Origin: Spirochaetota bacterium
GTDB taxonomy: Bacteria; Spirochaetota; JAHITG01
Direction of reading: 5' to 3'
Length of the DNA: 23,605 nucleotides
NCBI GenBank assembly: GCA_018817865.1
Contig: JAHITG010000199.1
Coordinates: 1-23,605 of the forward strand
This document shows positions 6,843 through 14,751 of the stretch, piece by piece (within the stretch, counting starts at the first letter, position 1; the number at the start of each line of letters is the position of its first letter). The notes below the pieces were generated by a model. That model was not told the DNA's origin and searched no databases. It saw only the letters and a list, made by a program, of their open reading frames with translations. The position numbers and the translations under genes were made by a program.

Positions 6843-8174
6843 ATGACTCTTCTATTTATAGCAGGTATTGTTGTGGTATTGATCTTGGGAGTTGCTTTGC
6901 TTATTAAATCTCTCGGGGAGACTACACTTGAAAAAGTCAACACGTATATCAGGATGAAAGATTTTTACAGGGCACGGATGTTCCTTGAAAAGGTCATGAA
7001 ATCCAATCCAAAAGAATTTCTTCCATACTGGTGTGGGGCAACAATATACTATGAACTCAAAGAGTATGAAAAAGCCCTGGAAAATTTGAAGGCTATCCTT
7101 AATATGCCCGATGCTTTTAAAGAGCTGAACAGGGCCCAGTTTCATCTCATGATGGCTGATGTCTTTTATAAACTAGACAAACCTAATTCCGCTTTAAACG
7201 AATATCTGCTGGTCACACAGTACCAGCCCGGGAACTCTCTGGCTTATTCCCGGGTCGGCCAAGTTTTTTTTCATCAAAGGGATAATGATAATGCCCTTAA
7301 ATTCCTGTTCCAGGCTGTTAAATATGATCCAAAAGATCATTACAGTTTTTATCTTATGGGACGGATCTACTATTACATGGATCTATATGAAAAAGCCAGG
7401 GAATATTTAAAGGAATGTATAAAGCTCAACAGTAAATTTCTTCAGCCTTATTATTACCTGGCACAGATCGAGTTTGCCGACCACCTCTTTCAGAATGCAA
7501 TAAAATATGCCGGAAAAGAATTAAAGAAAGAGGGAAGCGATAAATGGTCCAAGCTGCTCTTCCTTACAGCACGCTGCTACCAGGGATTGGAAAATTATAA
7601 ACATGCCCTTAAATTTTTTGAAATGATCACTGATGAAATACCGTCAGAGCATCCCATGAGAAAAGAGATATCCTATCACATGGGAGAATGTTACCTTAAG
7701 CTGAACAAGATAGACCAGGCTACGGCAATATGGGAACAGCTTTACTATATGGACCCGAAGTACAAGGATATTGCTGAAAAATATGCCCAGTTCAGCGATA
7801 TTAACAGAGAAACCATTATTAAAGATATTCTCTCTTCAGACAGGGAAAAAACAGAAGAAATCTTTGACCCGGTCCTTAAAAAATTAGGCCTCCGCAGGGA
7901 TGACCTGAAATTTGATTTTGAATATATTATTAAAATATCCGCAACAGAATCTTCCAAAGCTTATTTATACAACGTCATGGTCTATATTAACCGCTCTTTT
8001 GAGACTATCACCCAGGAAATGCTGGAAATATTTTTGCAGGAACTCCGCACTACCAACTACCACAAAGGAGTCTATATTTCACTGGCAGAATTCACTTCCA
8101 ATGCGGAAATTTATGCATCCAAATATCCCATTGACCTGATCGACCGGATCAAACTTTTAGAACTGTTAAAATAA
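6843..8174 (+). CDS. Membrane-anchored TPR protein with Mrr-like C-terminal domain
   Basis: A 443-aa protein with one N-terminal membrane helix (LLFIAGIVVVLILGVALLI), a run of about seven or eight tetratricopeptide repeats at roughly 28-320 (for example NALKFLFQAVKYDPKDHYSFYLMGRIYY) and a C-terminal domain at about 335-443. The end, KGVYISLAEFTSNAEIYASKYPIDLIDRIKLLELL, follows the pattern of the last strands and helix of Mrr-type restriction-endonuclease folds (KGVFITTS-FT-A-YA-I-LIDG-LA-LL). The catalytic Q-x-K motif on the central strand is not present (LYNVMVYI), so nuclease activity is not expected; a binding or scaffold role is more likely. TPR proteins usually hold protein complexes together. 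The ribosome site is weak (ccagg). The gene is followed by the MITE-split repeat. Confidence 0.8.
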   Translation: MTLLFIAGIVVVLILGVALLIKSLGETTLEKVNTYIRMKDFYRARMFLEKVMKSNPKEFLPYWCGATIYYELKEYEKALENLKAILNMPDAFKELNRAQFHLMMADVFYKLDKPNSALNEYLLVTQYQPGNSLAYSRVGQVFFHQRDNDNALKFLFQAVKYDPKDHYSFYLMGRIYYYMDLYEKAREYLKECIKLNSKFLQPYYYLAQIEFADHLFQNAIKYAGKELKKEGSDKWSKLLFLTARCYQGLENYKHALKFFEMITDEIPSEHPMRKEISYHMGECYLKLNKIDQATAIWEQLYYMDPKYKDIAEKYAQFSDINRETIIKDILSSDREKTEEIFDPVLKKLGLRRDDLKFDFEYIIKISATESSKAYLYNVMVYINRSFETITQEMLEIFLQELRTTNYHKGVYISLAEFTSNAEIYASKYPIDLIDRIKLLELLK

Positions 8175-8190
8175 AAGGACTAAAAAGCAT

Positions 8191-8370
8191 TGTACCTGTG
8201 GGGCTGTTGAAAAGCCTATTTGCAGGCGCGGTTCTAACCATGCTTTTCGGCGGTTCAAAGATACATTAAAAAAGCATGAATAAATCCGCTCTAGTCCTTG
8301 CAGAGGGTGCATACAATTATTTTATTTAAAAAACAGGCTTTTTCAACAGCCCCCTGTCCCGGTTCTTTTT
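8191..8370. repeat. Palindromic-repeat half-site split by a MITE, copy D
   Basis: attgtacctgt (8189-8199) on the left and ctgtcccggttctttt (8354-8369) on the right. Joining the two flanks and counting ctgt once restores attgtacctgtcccggttc, the right arm of the palindromic family. No complementary left arm is present. Confidence 0.75.
8200..8353. mobile_element. MITE, 154 bp, inserted in a palindromic repeat
   Basis: Terminal inverted repeats are ggggctgttgaaaagcct (8200-8217) and its complement at about 8335-8353, with one inserted base. The direct repeat ctgt flanks it (8196-8199 and 8354-8357), or cctgt if one terminal C is counted as target. There is no ORF. An inner dyad catgctttt/aaaagcatg (8239-8247, 8270-8278) can form a cruciform. 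The element must rely on a transposase from elsewhere; termini of this GGGGCTGTTGAAAAAG kind are found in several DDE families, and I do not assign one. A related solitary end lies at 22236. Confidence 0.8.
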
Positions 8371-8372
8371 AA

Positions 8373-8400
8373 TTGACTTTATATCTGTAAAGAGTACATT
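8373..8400 (+). promoter_or_regulatory. Possible sigma-70 promoter for the degenerate kinase and HD-GYP genes
   Basis: ttgact at 8373-8378, a 16-base spacer and tacatt at 8395-8400, with a predicted start near 8407. It lies directly after the repeat/MITE, so the insertion may have separated older upstream control sequence from this operon. Confidence 0.4.
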
Positions 8401-8449
8401 AAAATTGATACAGGTGTAAGCTAAAAAAATCTCTATCCGGAGCGTAGCC

Positions 8450-9196
8450 ATGAGGCAGCAGAGAAATTTCAAGAGGGAGGGAGTTGTTCCGCTTGAAAAC
8501 GACCTGATCCGGATGCTTTCTCATGAATTAAAAACCCCTTTAAATGCCATCATCGGATTCTCCAGGATGCTTGATGAAGAAGTAATAGAGAAATTAAACC
8601 CAAAGCAGAAATCCTATGTCAAGAATATCATTAATGCCGGTGAAAACCTCCTTTCTTTGATCAATGATATGATGGACCTTTCCGGCAGTATAGATAAAAG
8701 ATCAAAAACCAATCATAACCTGTTCAGTATCAGGTGCCTTATCACACGGCTGCAGGTCCTGTTCAAAGAAAAACTGCTGGTCCATAATAATCTCCTCCAG
8801 GTGTCCGTGGAAAAGAATATCGATCCGATCCGAAATAATGAAAAAATGATAAAGCGGGTCCTTTTTGAACTGCTGGTGCATATTCTTTCCACGATACCGG
8901 ATAACAGCAGGATTTCCGTTAAACTCAGGAAAAAAAAGAGAGATCTTATTATACAAATTGATTATCCGTCTCTTGATAAAAATGAGATAGTCACAAGAAA
9001 TATAAACGATCTCCATAAGGGGGATCCGGCTGTAGCACATTATTTTTCTTCCTGGATGAAGTTATCCCGGATCAGGGAACTGATGGGGCAGACAGAAGGC
9101 AGGATAACTCTGGGCGGCTCACTACGAGATTCGAGAAAGAGCTATCAATTCTCCCTTCCTGTCGGGAATAAAAAGCAGGATTTAAAAAATGAATAG
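8450..9196 (+). CDS. Degenerate sensor histidine kinase (HisKA with decayed ATPase domain)
   Basis: A 248-aa cytoplasmic protein. Residues 15-85 form a good HisKA dimerisation domain with the phospho-acceptor H25 in MLSHELKTPLNAIIGFSRML. The following region (about 90-240) has the length and outline of a HATPase domain but lacks its ATP-binding residues: the N-box reads KRVLFELLVHILST where LxNLLxNAxKFT is expected, the DxGxG box is replaced by DYPSLDKNE and no GTGLGL box is present. There is no sensor domain. It may act as a phosphatase or as a phosphotransfer or docking partner for the receiver encoded next; autophosphorylation is unlikely. A GGAG motif about seven bases before the ATG supports the start, and an in-frame stop at 8417 rules out a much longer protein. 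Its stop overlaps the next start by eight bases. Confidence 0.8.
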   Translation: MRQQRNFKREGVVPLENDLIRMLSHELKTPLNAIIGFSRMLDEEVIEKLNPKQKSYVKNIINAGENLLSLINDMMDLSGSIDKRSKTNHNLFSIRCLITRLQVLFKEKLLVHNNLLQVSVEKNIDPIRNNEKMIKRVLFELLVHILSTIPDNSRISVKLRKKKRDLIIQIDYPSLDKNEIVTRNINDLHKGDPAVAHYFSSWMKLSRIRELMGQTEGRITLGGSLRDSRKSYQFSLPVGNKKQDLKNE

Positions 9197-10340
9197 ATCA
9201 GAAAAAAAGCCCGGTCATTCCCACACAAGGATACTGGTCGTGGATGATGAGAAGCTGAACCGCGACCTGTTAAAAGCCTTTTTGGCAGATTATAATATTG
9301 TCACAGCGGACAGGGGAAGCAAAGCCCTGCAGGCAGTGAAACGGCAGAGGGTCGACCTTATTCTGCTTGACATCCTCATGCCGGGAATGAATGGCATCGA
9401 AGTACTGAAACAACTGAAAACAATGAAGAAGGTTCAGGACATCCCTGTGATCATCCTGACTGCATTAAAGGACCGTGACCTGAAGATCCGGGGGTTAGAG
9501 GCCGGTGCCAGTGATTTCCTCCTGAAACCCGTTGATAAAACAGAGCTTCTGACCCGGATCGAGAATTTACTGAAGATAAAGGAGTTCAATGATTACCTGA
9601 AGGACCATAATGTCATTCTTGAAAAAAATGTCCGCCAGAGGACCCATCAGCTTGAAGCAGCATATAAAAATCTGGATAAAGCACATGCAAAGATCAAGGA
9701 AGCCTATATTAATACGATCCTGTGCCTGACCAGGGCCGCGGAACATAAAGATGACCTGACCGCTTCCCATATTCAAAGGATGAGCTATTATGCGACCCTG
9801 ATCGCTGATTATTTAGGGCTCTCTTCCCAGGACCAGGAAAAGCTGTTCTATGCTGCGCCCATGCATGATATCGGAAAGATAGGCATTCCGGACCATATCC
9901 TTCTTAAACCCGGCCCGCTGACAAAAGAAGAGTTTGAGGTCATAAAGAAACATCCTTTGATCGGAGCAAAGATCCTTTCCGGTTCCGGCTCCCCTATCCT
10001 GAAAGAAGCGAAGATCATAGCCCTCAGCCATCATGAACGCTGGGATGGCTCAGGATACCCCAAAGGACTGAAGGGAAATAATATCCCCCTTTCCGGCCGG
10101 ATCGTTCTCCTGGCTGATGTATACGATGCCATGCGCAGCAAAAGGCCCTATAAAAAGGAGTTTTCCCACCAAAAGGTCATCTCCATCATAACCAGTGAGA
10201 ATGACCGGGTCAACTCGAAACATTTTGATCCTGAAATACTGGAGCTCTTCCTTAAAATGAATAAAAAATTTGATTTTATTTTTCAGGAATACCGGCACTA
10301 TGATCAAAACACATTATCTAAAAAAAAATATTTTATTTGA
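9189..10340 (+). CDS. RpfG-like response regulator, HD-GYP c-di-GMP phosphodiesterase
   Basis: A 383-aa protein with a receiver (13-130), a coiled linker (130-170) and an HD-GYP domain (about 172-370). The receiver is complete: D19/D20, phospho-acceptor D61 (LILLDILMP), T91 and K113. The hydrolase is complete too: E185, H194, H226-D227 (MHDIGKIGIP), H255, H281-H282 (SHHERWDGSGYPKG, GYP at 289-291) and D310. The family hydrolyses c-di-GMP to pGpG or GMP using two or three metal ions. Phosphorylation of the receiver would control this activity. The gene overlaps the degenerate kinase gene (atgaatag), implying translational coupling and a functional pair. With the PilZ protein it gives the window both a writer-opposing enzyme and a reader of c-di-GMP; no GGDEF synthase is present. 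Confidence 0.94.
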   Translation: MNRSEKKPGHSHTRILVVDDEKLNRDLLKAFLADYNIVTADRGSKALQAVKRQRVDLILLDILMPGMNGIEVLKQLKTMKKVQDIPVIILTALKDRDLKIRGLEAGASDFLLKPVDKTELLTRIENLLKIKEFNDYLKDHNVILEKNVRQRTHQLEAAYKNLDKAHAKIKEAYINTILCLTRAAEHKDDLTASHIQRMSYYATLIADYLGLSSQDQEKLFYAAPMHDIGKIGIPDHILLKPGPLTKEEFEVIKKHPLIGAKILSGSGSPILKEAKIIALSHHERWDGSGYPKGLKGNNIPLSGRIVLLADVYDAMRSKRPYKKEFSHQKVISIITSENDRVNSKHFDPEILELFLKMNKKFDFIFQEYRHYDQNTLSKKKYFI

Positions 10341-10402
10341 CATCACTTAATATTATAATTTATTTACTCTGTAAGAGTGTAAGAAGCAAAAATAAAAAAC
10401 CA

Positions 10403-10429
10403 AAAGAACCGTACGTGTTCCGGTTCTTT
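10403..10429. repeat. Shortened palindromic repeat, copy E
   Basis: Arms aaagaaccg (10403-10411) and cggttcttt (10421-10429) around tacgtgttc. It is a degenerate, shortened member of the family, 17 bases before the CheY-like gene. Confidence 0.65.
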
Positions 10430-10446
10430 ATTAAGAGGGTAAAGAT

Positions 10447-10818
10447 ATGAAAGTACTGGTAATTGATGACGATCCCAACATTACTGAGATGGTGAAGGTA
10501 AACCTTGAACTGGATGGAATAACGGTCATTTCAGCTTCTAACGGAAAGGACGGAGTTGAACTGGCTAAAAGTCAAAATCCTGACCTGATCCTGATGGACT
10601 GGATGCTTCCTAAAATGTCCGGCATCGATGCGGTTAAATTACTTAGAGGCGACCCCTCTGTAATGAATATTCCCATTTTCATGTTAACCGCCCGTTCCCA
10701 GGTTAATGATATAGATATGGCCTTTCAAGCAGGAGCAGATAATTATATTACCAAACCTTTTAACCCCGTAAAACTGGCTGAACTTCTTCAGAATAAACTG
10801 AACAAGATCAACAGGTAA
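10447..10818 (+). CDS. Single-domain CheY-like response regulator
   Basis: A 123-aa stand-alone receiver with no output domain. The active site is complete: D7-D9 (VIDDDP), phospho-acceptor D51 (LILMDWMLP), the T in FMLTARS and the K in ITKPFNP. Such proteins act by binding a partner or by passing phosphate in a relay. The histidine-kinase gene starts 27 bases downstream on the same strand, making that kinase the likely phosphate donor. A weak ribosome site (gaggg) lies before the start. Confidence 0.92.
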   Translation: MKVLVIDDDPNITEMVKVNLELDGITVISASNGKDGVELAKSQNPDLILMDWMLPKMSGIDAVKLLRGDPSVMNIPIFMLTARSQVNDIDMAFQAGADNYITKPFNPVKLAELLQNKLNKINR

Positions 10819-10845
10819 ATATCGGGGCTATAATCTTTTATAAAT

Positions 10846-12312
10846 ATGAAATCAGATCTCTCTGTAAAACTTCTTATTGATAATATAAATATTTCCCTGC
10901 TTATGCTGGACAGCGAGGGCCGGATCATTCAATCCAATGCCACTGCGGAAAAACTATTCAAAAAGACCCGCATACAGCTTCTCAATAAAACCATGCATGA
11001 CCTGCTCAAAGACTTTGAGATCAGGGATATCAAAGAATGGTTCCTTAAAAATAATAATAAACCACTAAAGAGAAATGCTTTGATCATTTCCAGAACAGAT
11101 GAAACAGGGGTTAGTATGGAAATTGCTCCCATTATTCATGGAAAACAGTATAATGGTGCTATCGTTACCTGTATCAATATCAGCGGAAAGATGGACCTTA
11201 TCAAACAGCTGTCCTCTACTCAGGAGGAATTCAAGAAAAGAACGAATCAGATAGCGGAAGAGAGGGACAGATTCCATATGATGATCGAGAGCATCAGTGA
11301 TGGGGTACTCTTACTGAATAACAAATACAATATTATACTTTTTAATTCTTCCATGAGAAAGCTCATTGGAGTAAGTGCAAAAAGATTGACAAACACTCCT
11401 CTTAAAAAATACCTTAAGGAGGTCTACTACTCGGAATTATTCCGAAAAATGAAATATTTCCAGTCTGAAACAATCGAGATCATGAACCAGGAGGGGGATA
11501 AGAGTAAAAAGATAGTATCGGCCTATATGGCTCCGCTTATCATTCAGAGGGGAGAAGAGTTGGAATTCCTCCTTACCATCAGGGACATTACCCGCGAGAA
11601 ACAGCTTGATGAAATGAAGTCACAGTTCGTATCAAACGTCTCTCATGAACTCAGGACTCCCCTGTCATCCATAAAGGGGTTTACTGCTACACTTCTGGCC
11701 CGTAAAGGCCTATCAGGGGAGCAGAAAAAAAGATTCCTGACAATCATTGATCATGAGAGCGACCGTCTTACCAGGCTGATCGAAGACCTGCTTTCCCTCT
11801 CCCGGATCGAGACAAGCTCCTTTAAACTTCAGTTCTCGGAATTCGATCTGAAAAAATTATTTGAAGAGCTTAAGCATGAATTTGAGCATCTTCTTAAAGA
11901 GAAAAAATTAGGAATACTCATTAACTTCGGGAAACTGCTGCCAAAGATGAACGCTGACAGAGACAAGATATTCCAGCTGCTGGTAAACCTGCTGAATAAT
12001 GCCGTTAAATTTACAAACAGTAATACGGATATTGAAATAAAATCCCTGTTCAGAAAAGCGGATAATTGTTTCGTCATCACGATAAAAGATAAGGGCCCGG
12101 GTATTTCCAGAAAAAATCTTGAAAAAATATTTGAAAAATTTTTCAGGATCGAGGATAGCATTCATACTATTCCGGGTACAGGACTCGGCCTTTCTATTGT
12201 TCAGGGGATTGTTGAGAAACATAATGGCCGGATCATGGTAAAAAGCCAGCCGGGCCGGGGGGCAAGATTTATAGTTGAGATACCACAGGGAATGATCCCG
12301 TATAATGAATAA
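10846..12312 (+). CDS. Cytoplasmic PAS-PAS sensor histidine kinase
   Basis: A 488-aa kinase without membrane helices. Two PAS domains (about 5-115 and 140-250) are separated by a coiled coil (118-140) and followed by HisKA with H267 in NVSHELRTPLSSIKGF and a complete HATPase domain: N-box LLVNLLNNAVKFT, G1 DKGPGI, F-box EKFFRIED and G2 GTGLGLS. It should autophosphorylate in response to an intracellular signal and pass phosphate to the CheY-like protein encoded just upstream; the HisKA type resembles PhoR/WalK kinases. No clear Shine-Dalgarno sequence precedes the ATG. A tataat at 10829-10834 would place a transcript start 4-6 bases before the ATG, but its -35 region is poor. Confidence 0.93.
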   Translation: MKSDLSVKLLIDNINISLLMLDSEGRIIQSNATAEKLFKKTRIQLLNKTMHDLLKDFEIRDIKEWFLKNNNKPLKRNALIISRTDETGVSMEIAPIIHGKQYNGAIVTCINISGKMDLIKQLSSTQEEFKKRTNQIAEERDRFHMMIESISDGVLLLNNKYNIILFNSSMRKLIGVSAKRLTNTPLKKYLKEVYYSELFRKMKYFQSETIEIMNQEGDKSKKIVSAYMAPLIIQRGEELEFLLTIRDITREKQLDEMKSQFVSNVSHELRTPLSSIKGFTATLLARKGLSGEQKKRFLTIIDHESDRLTRLIEDLLSLSRIETSSFKLQFSEFDLKKLFEELKHEFEHLLKEKKLGILINFGKLLPKMNADRDKIFQLLVNLLNNAVKFTNSNTDIEIKSLFRKADNCFVITIKDKGPGISRKNLEKIFEKFFRIEDSIHTIPGTGLGLSIVQGIVEKHNGRIMVKSQPGRGARFIVEIPQGMIPYNE

Positions 12313-12374
12313 CAAAATTGCGGCGGATCCTTTATTTTTCCATATTTTTTCCCCCTTAATTCCTACACCGAAGG

Positions 12375-12396
12375 AAAGGACCGGTACAGGTTCTTT
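12375..12396. repeat. Shortened palindromic repeat, copy F
   Basis: Arms aaaggacc (12375-12382) and ggttcttt (12389-12396) around ggtaca, with one mismatch. It lies between the convergent kinase genes ending at 12312 and 12401. Confidence 0.6.
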
Positions 12397-12400
12397 CAGG

Positions 12401-14248
12401 TTACCTCTTTAGCACTCTGTTCAGAACCCCGCTCATCTCCTCGATGGTATAGGGTTTAGGCAGGACATCAACAAAGCCGTATTCTTTATAATCCGCCATG
12501 ACGGGATCATCTGAATACCCGCTGGAAACGATGGCCTTGACTTCAGGGTCGATCTGTTTAATCTTATTAATTGTATTCTTCCCCCCGAGCCCTCCCTGAA
12601 TGATCAGGTCCATAATGACTGCATCGAACGGTTTTTTTTCATCTATTGCTTTACGGAACAGCTTTTCTGTCTTCTTCCCATCCTGGGCAAAACAAACCTC
12701 AAAACCAAGAATGTTCAATATTTTACCCATGGTTTTCTGAACCTTTAAGTCATCCTCCATGACCAGGATCCGCCCGGCCCCTTGTGTCATCTTCACCCGT
12801 TTCTTAACGGAGGTCTGACGGGTTTTTAAAACAGCAGGAAGATAGACAGTACAAACAGATCCTTTCCCCACTTCCGATTCCACTATAATGGCACCTCCAT
12901 GTTTCCTGATAATAGAATAAGCCATTGCAAGGCCCAGGCCGGTGCCGTCCTTTTTTGTAGTAAAGTAGGGGTCAAATATTTTACTCAGATTTTCCTTCGG
13001 AATCCCCTGTCCACAGTCCTTTATAGATATTTTTATATAATGGCCCGTGTCAAGACCCGGGATATCCTTTTTATTCACAACTGTATTTTCAGCAGAAACA
13101 TCAATAATTCCCCCTTCATTCATGGCAGATACTGCATTGATCAGAAGGTTGTCGATCACCTGAGCAATCTGGCTGCTATCCCCCTTAACAGGAAACAGGT
13201 TATCCGCAATGGAAAACCGCGGTCTTGCGATGCTTCCTTTGAGAATAAAATCAACAGTCTCGATAAGCATCTCTTTCATAGAGAATATCTTTTTAACCGG
13301 TTCTCCGCCTTTGGAAAAGACCAGCAGTTTCTTGGTAAGATTTCTGGCCTGAACAGCTGCTTTTTCAATATCCAGCAGGTACTCATATATCTCTTCACAG
13401 GGTTTTACTTTCAAACGGGCCATTGAGATATTACCCAGAACAGAGGAGAGAAGATTGTTGAAGTCATGTGCAATACCGCCGGCCAGGGTCCCCACAGATT
13501 CCAGCTTCTGGATCTTGAACATGTTCTCCTCAATGATCCTCTGTTCGGTCAGGTCATGGAGGGTAATAAGGAAAGCCTTTTTTCCTTTCCACATGATTAT
13601 GGTTTTGGTAAGCGTTAATATAGCCTTATTACCATCTTCCCGGATCAACTCAATTTCCTGCTGGCTCTCCTCTTTTAATAAAAATGGAAGGGAAACACTT
13701 GAAAAATCCTCTCTTTTCTGACCCAGAAGTTTCTCAGCCGCCTGGTTAAGGAAACATATTTTATTCTTCGGATCAACAATGACAATACCTTCATTCATTG
13801 TTTCGATGATCTGTTTTAACTGTTCCTGGCTGTTTGCCATGGTTATTGATAAATCCTTCAGAACCTTCCTGGCCCTGGCCCGTTCAATGGAATAAATAAT
13901 GGTTTTCATCAGAAGATCAGCGTTATATTTCCCTTTTACCAGAAAATCCTGGGCTCCTGCTTCTAAAGCCTGCTTTGCAACATTCTTGTCATCCCAGCCT
14001 GTCAGTACTATAACAGGAATTTCATCGAAAAATTCCCGGAAATTCTCCAGTGTTTCCTTTCCTTTACTGTCAGGAAGGCCCAGGTCCAGCAGGATGACAT
14101 CATATATATTTTTTTTTACTTCGCTGATGCCCTTGGACAACAGATTAAAGGTCTTAACATAATAATCCTTATTCTGAATCACATTTAAATATTCCTTGAT
14201 CAGCCTGGCATCAGCGGGATTATCCTCTATAAGAAGAATCCTAATTAT
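12401..14248 (-). CDS. Hybrid kinase: receiver-PAS-HisKA-HATPase-receiver, unusual start codon
   Basis: Last gene of the five-gene operon. Read from 14248 it has 615 residues: receiver (1-115, D55 in VILLDLGLPDS), PAS (about 138-250), HisKA with H261 (GGIAHDFNNLLSS), HATPase (CGQGIP, GTGLGLA) and a C-terminal receiver with D547 (AVIMDLIIQGG). The first strand and acidic pocket of the N-terminal receiver (IIRILLIEDNPADARL) lie upstream of the first possible usual start (GTG at 14182), in the same frame and without a stop, and no ATG, GTG or TTG occurs before the stop at 14267-14269. The strong aggagg lies six bases before ATA (14248-14246) and nine before ATT, so initiation probably uses ATA or ATT. 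The kinase-receiver half is closely similar to that of the 1265-aa protein of the same operon. Confidence 0.85.
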   Translation of the reverse strand: MIRILLIEDNPADARLIKEYLNVIQNKDYYVKTFNLLSKGISEVKKNIYDVILLDLGLPDSKGKETLENFREFFDEIPVIVLTGWDDKNVAKQALEAGAQDFLVKGKYNADLLMKTIIYSIERARARKVLKDLSITMANSQEQLKQIIETMNEGIVIVDPKNKICFLNQAAEKLLGQKREDFSSVSLPFLLKEESQQEIELIREDGNKAILTLTKTIIMWKGKKAFLITLHDLTEQRIIEENMFKIQKLESVGTLAGGIAHDFNNLLSSVLGNISMARLKVKPCEEIYEYLLDIEKAAVQARNLTKKLLVFSKGGEPVKKIFSMKEMLIETVDFILKGSIARPRFSIADNLFPVKGDSSQIAQVIDNLLINAVSAMNEGGIIDVSAENTVVNKKDIPGLDTGHYIKISIKDCGQGIPKENLSKIFDPYFTTKKDGTGLGLAMAYSIIRKHGGAIIVESEVGKGSVCTVYLPAVLKTRQTSVKKRVKMTQGAGRILVMEDDLKVQKTMGKILNILGFEVCFAQDGKKTEKLFRKAIDEKKPFDAVIMDLIIQGGLGGKNTINKIKQIDPEVKAIVSSGYSDDPVMADYKEYGFVDVLPKPYTIEEMSGVLNRVLKR

Positions 14249-14295
14249 TTTATGCCTCCTAATTATTCAGTATTTTAAATCAATGAACACCATTT

Positions 14296-14748
14296 TTACT
14301 TATTATTTCCATCGGGCAGTTTAACGATAGTCAGCCAGAAATCTTCAATTGACCTCACCACCTCCACAAACTGGTCCAGTTCCACCGGTTTTGTGATATA
14401 ACAGTTAGCATGAAGATTATAACTCTTTAGAACATCCTCTTCCGCCTTTGAAGTAGTCAGGATAACGACAGGGATCCTTTTCAGGTCTTTATTTTCTTTG
14501 ATCTCTGCCAGGACCTCACGTCCGTCCTTTTTGGGAAGGTTCAGGTCCAGCAGAATGAGGTCAGGCAGGGGATTATCCTTGAACTTATTTTTTTTCAAGA
14601 GACACTCCATTGCTTCTACTCCGTCCTTTGCAACTATCATACTGTTCTTAACCTTTGCATTGATCAGGGCTTCCCTGGTCAGACGTACATCCGCAGGATT
14701 ATCCTCTACCAGCAGAATATTAATGGGTCTTACATATACTACATCCAT
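14296..14748 (-). CDS. Rcp1-like single-domain response regulator
   Basis: A 150-aa receiver of the Rcp1 class (cyanobacterial phytochrome response regulators): ILLVEDNPADVRLTREAL at the start, phospho-acceptor D68 (LILLDLNLPKKDG), T98, K120 (ITKPVEL) and the characteristic tail FVEVVRSIEDFWLTIVKLP. E15 and D16 form the acidic pocket. It directly follows the 1022-aa kinase, whose HisKA domain is of the Cph1 type that normally pairs with this class, so the two are probably donor and acceptor. The Shine-Dalgarno sequence aaaggagg is encoded by the last codons of the kinase gene, three bases separate the genes, and translation is probably coupled. Confidence 0.94.
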   Translation of the reverse strand: MDVVYVRPINILLVEDNPADVRLTREALINAKVKNSMIVAKDGVEAMECLLKKNKFKDNPLPDLILLDLNLPKKDGREVLAEIKENKDLKRIPVVILTTSKAEEDVLKSYNLHANCYITKPVELDQFVEVVRSIEDFWLTIVKLPDGNNK

Positions 14749-14751
14749 GTT

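Noticed and set aside
6605..6943. 112-aa minus-strand ORF between the outer-membrane protein and TPR genes
   Set aside because: It covers the candidate enhancer site, the shortened repeat and the first 100 bases of the TPR gene, has no ribosome site and a non-protein-like composition.
10337..10359. Perfect ttgaca (10337-10342) and tataat (10354-10359) before the CheY-like gene
   Set aside because: The spacer is only 11 bases, too short for a sigma-70 promoter; no suitable partner lies at 16-18 bases for either hexamer.
10829..10834. tataat just before the 488-aa kinase as a leaderless promoter
   Set aside because: There is no recognisable -35 hexamer and the gene is 27 bases behind the CheY-like gene, so co-transcription explains it.
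12899..13426. 175-aa plus-strand ORF opposite the 615-aa hybrid kinase
   Set aside because: It is antisense to the conserved HisKA/HATPase region; its length follows from the codon bias of the true gene.
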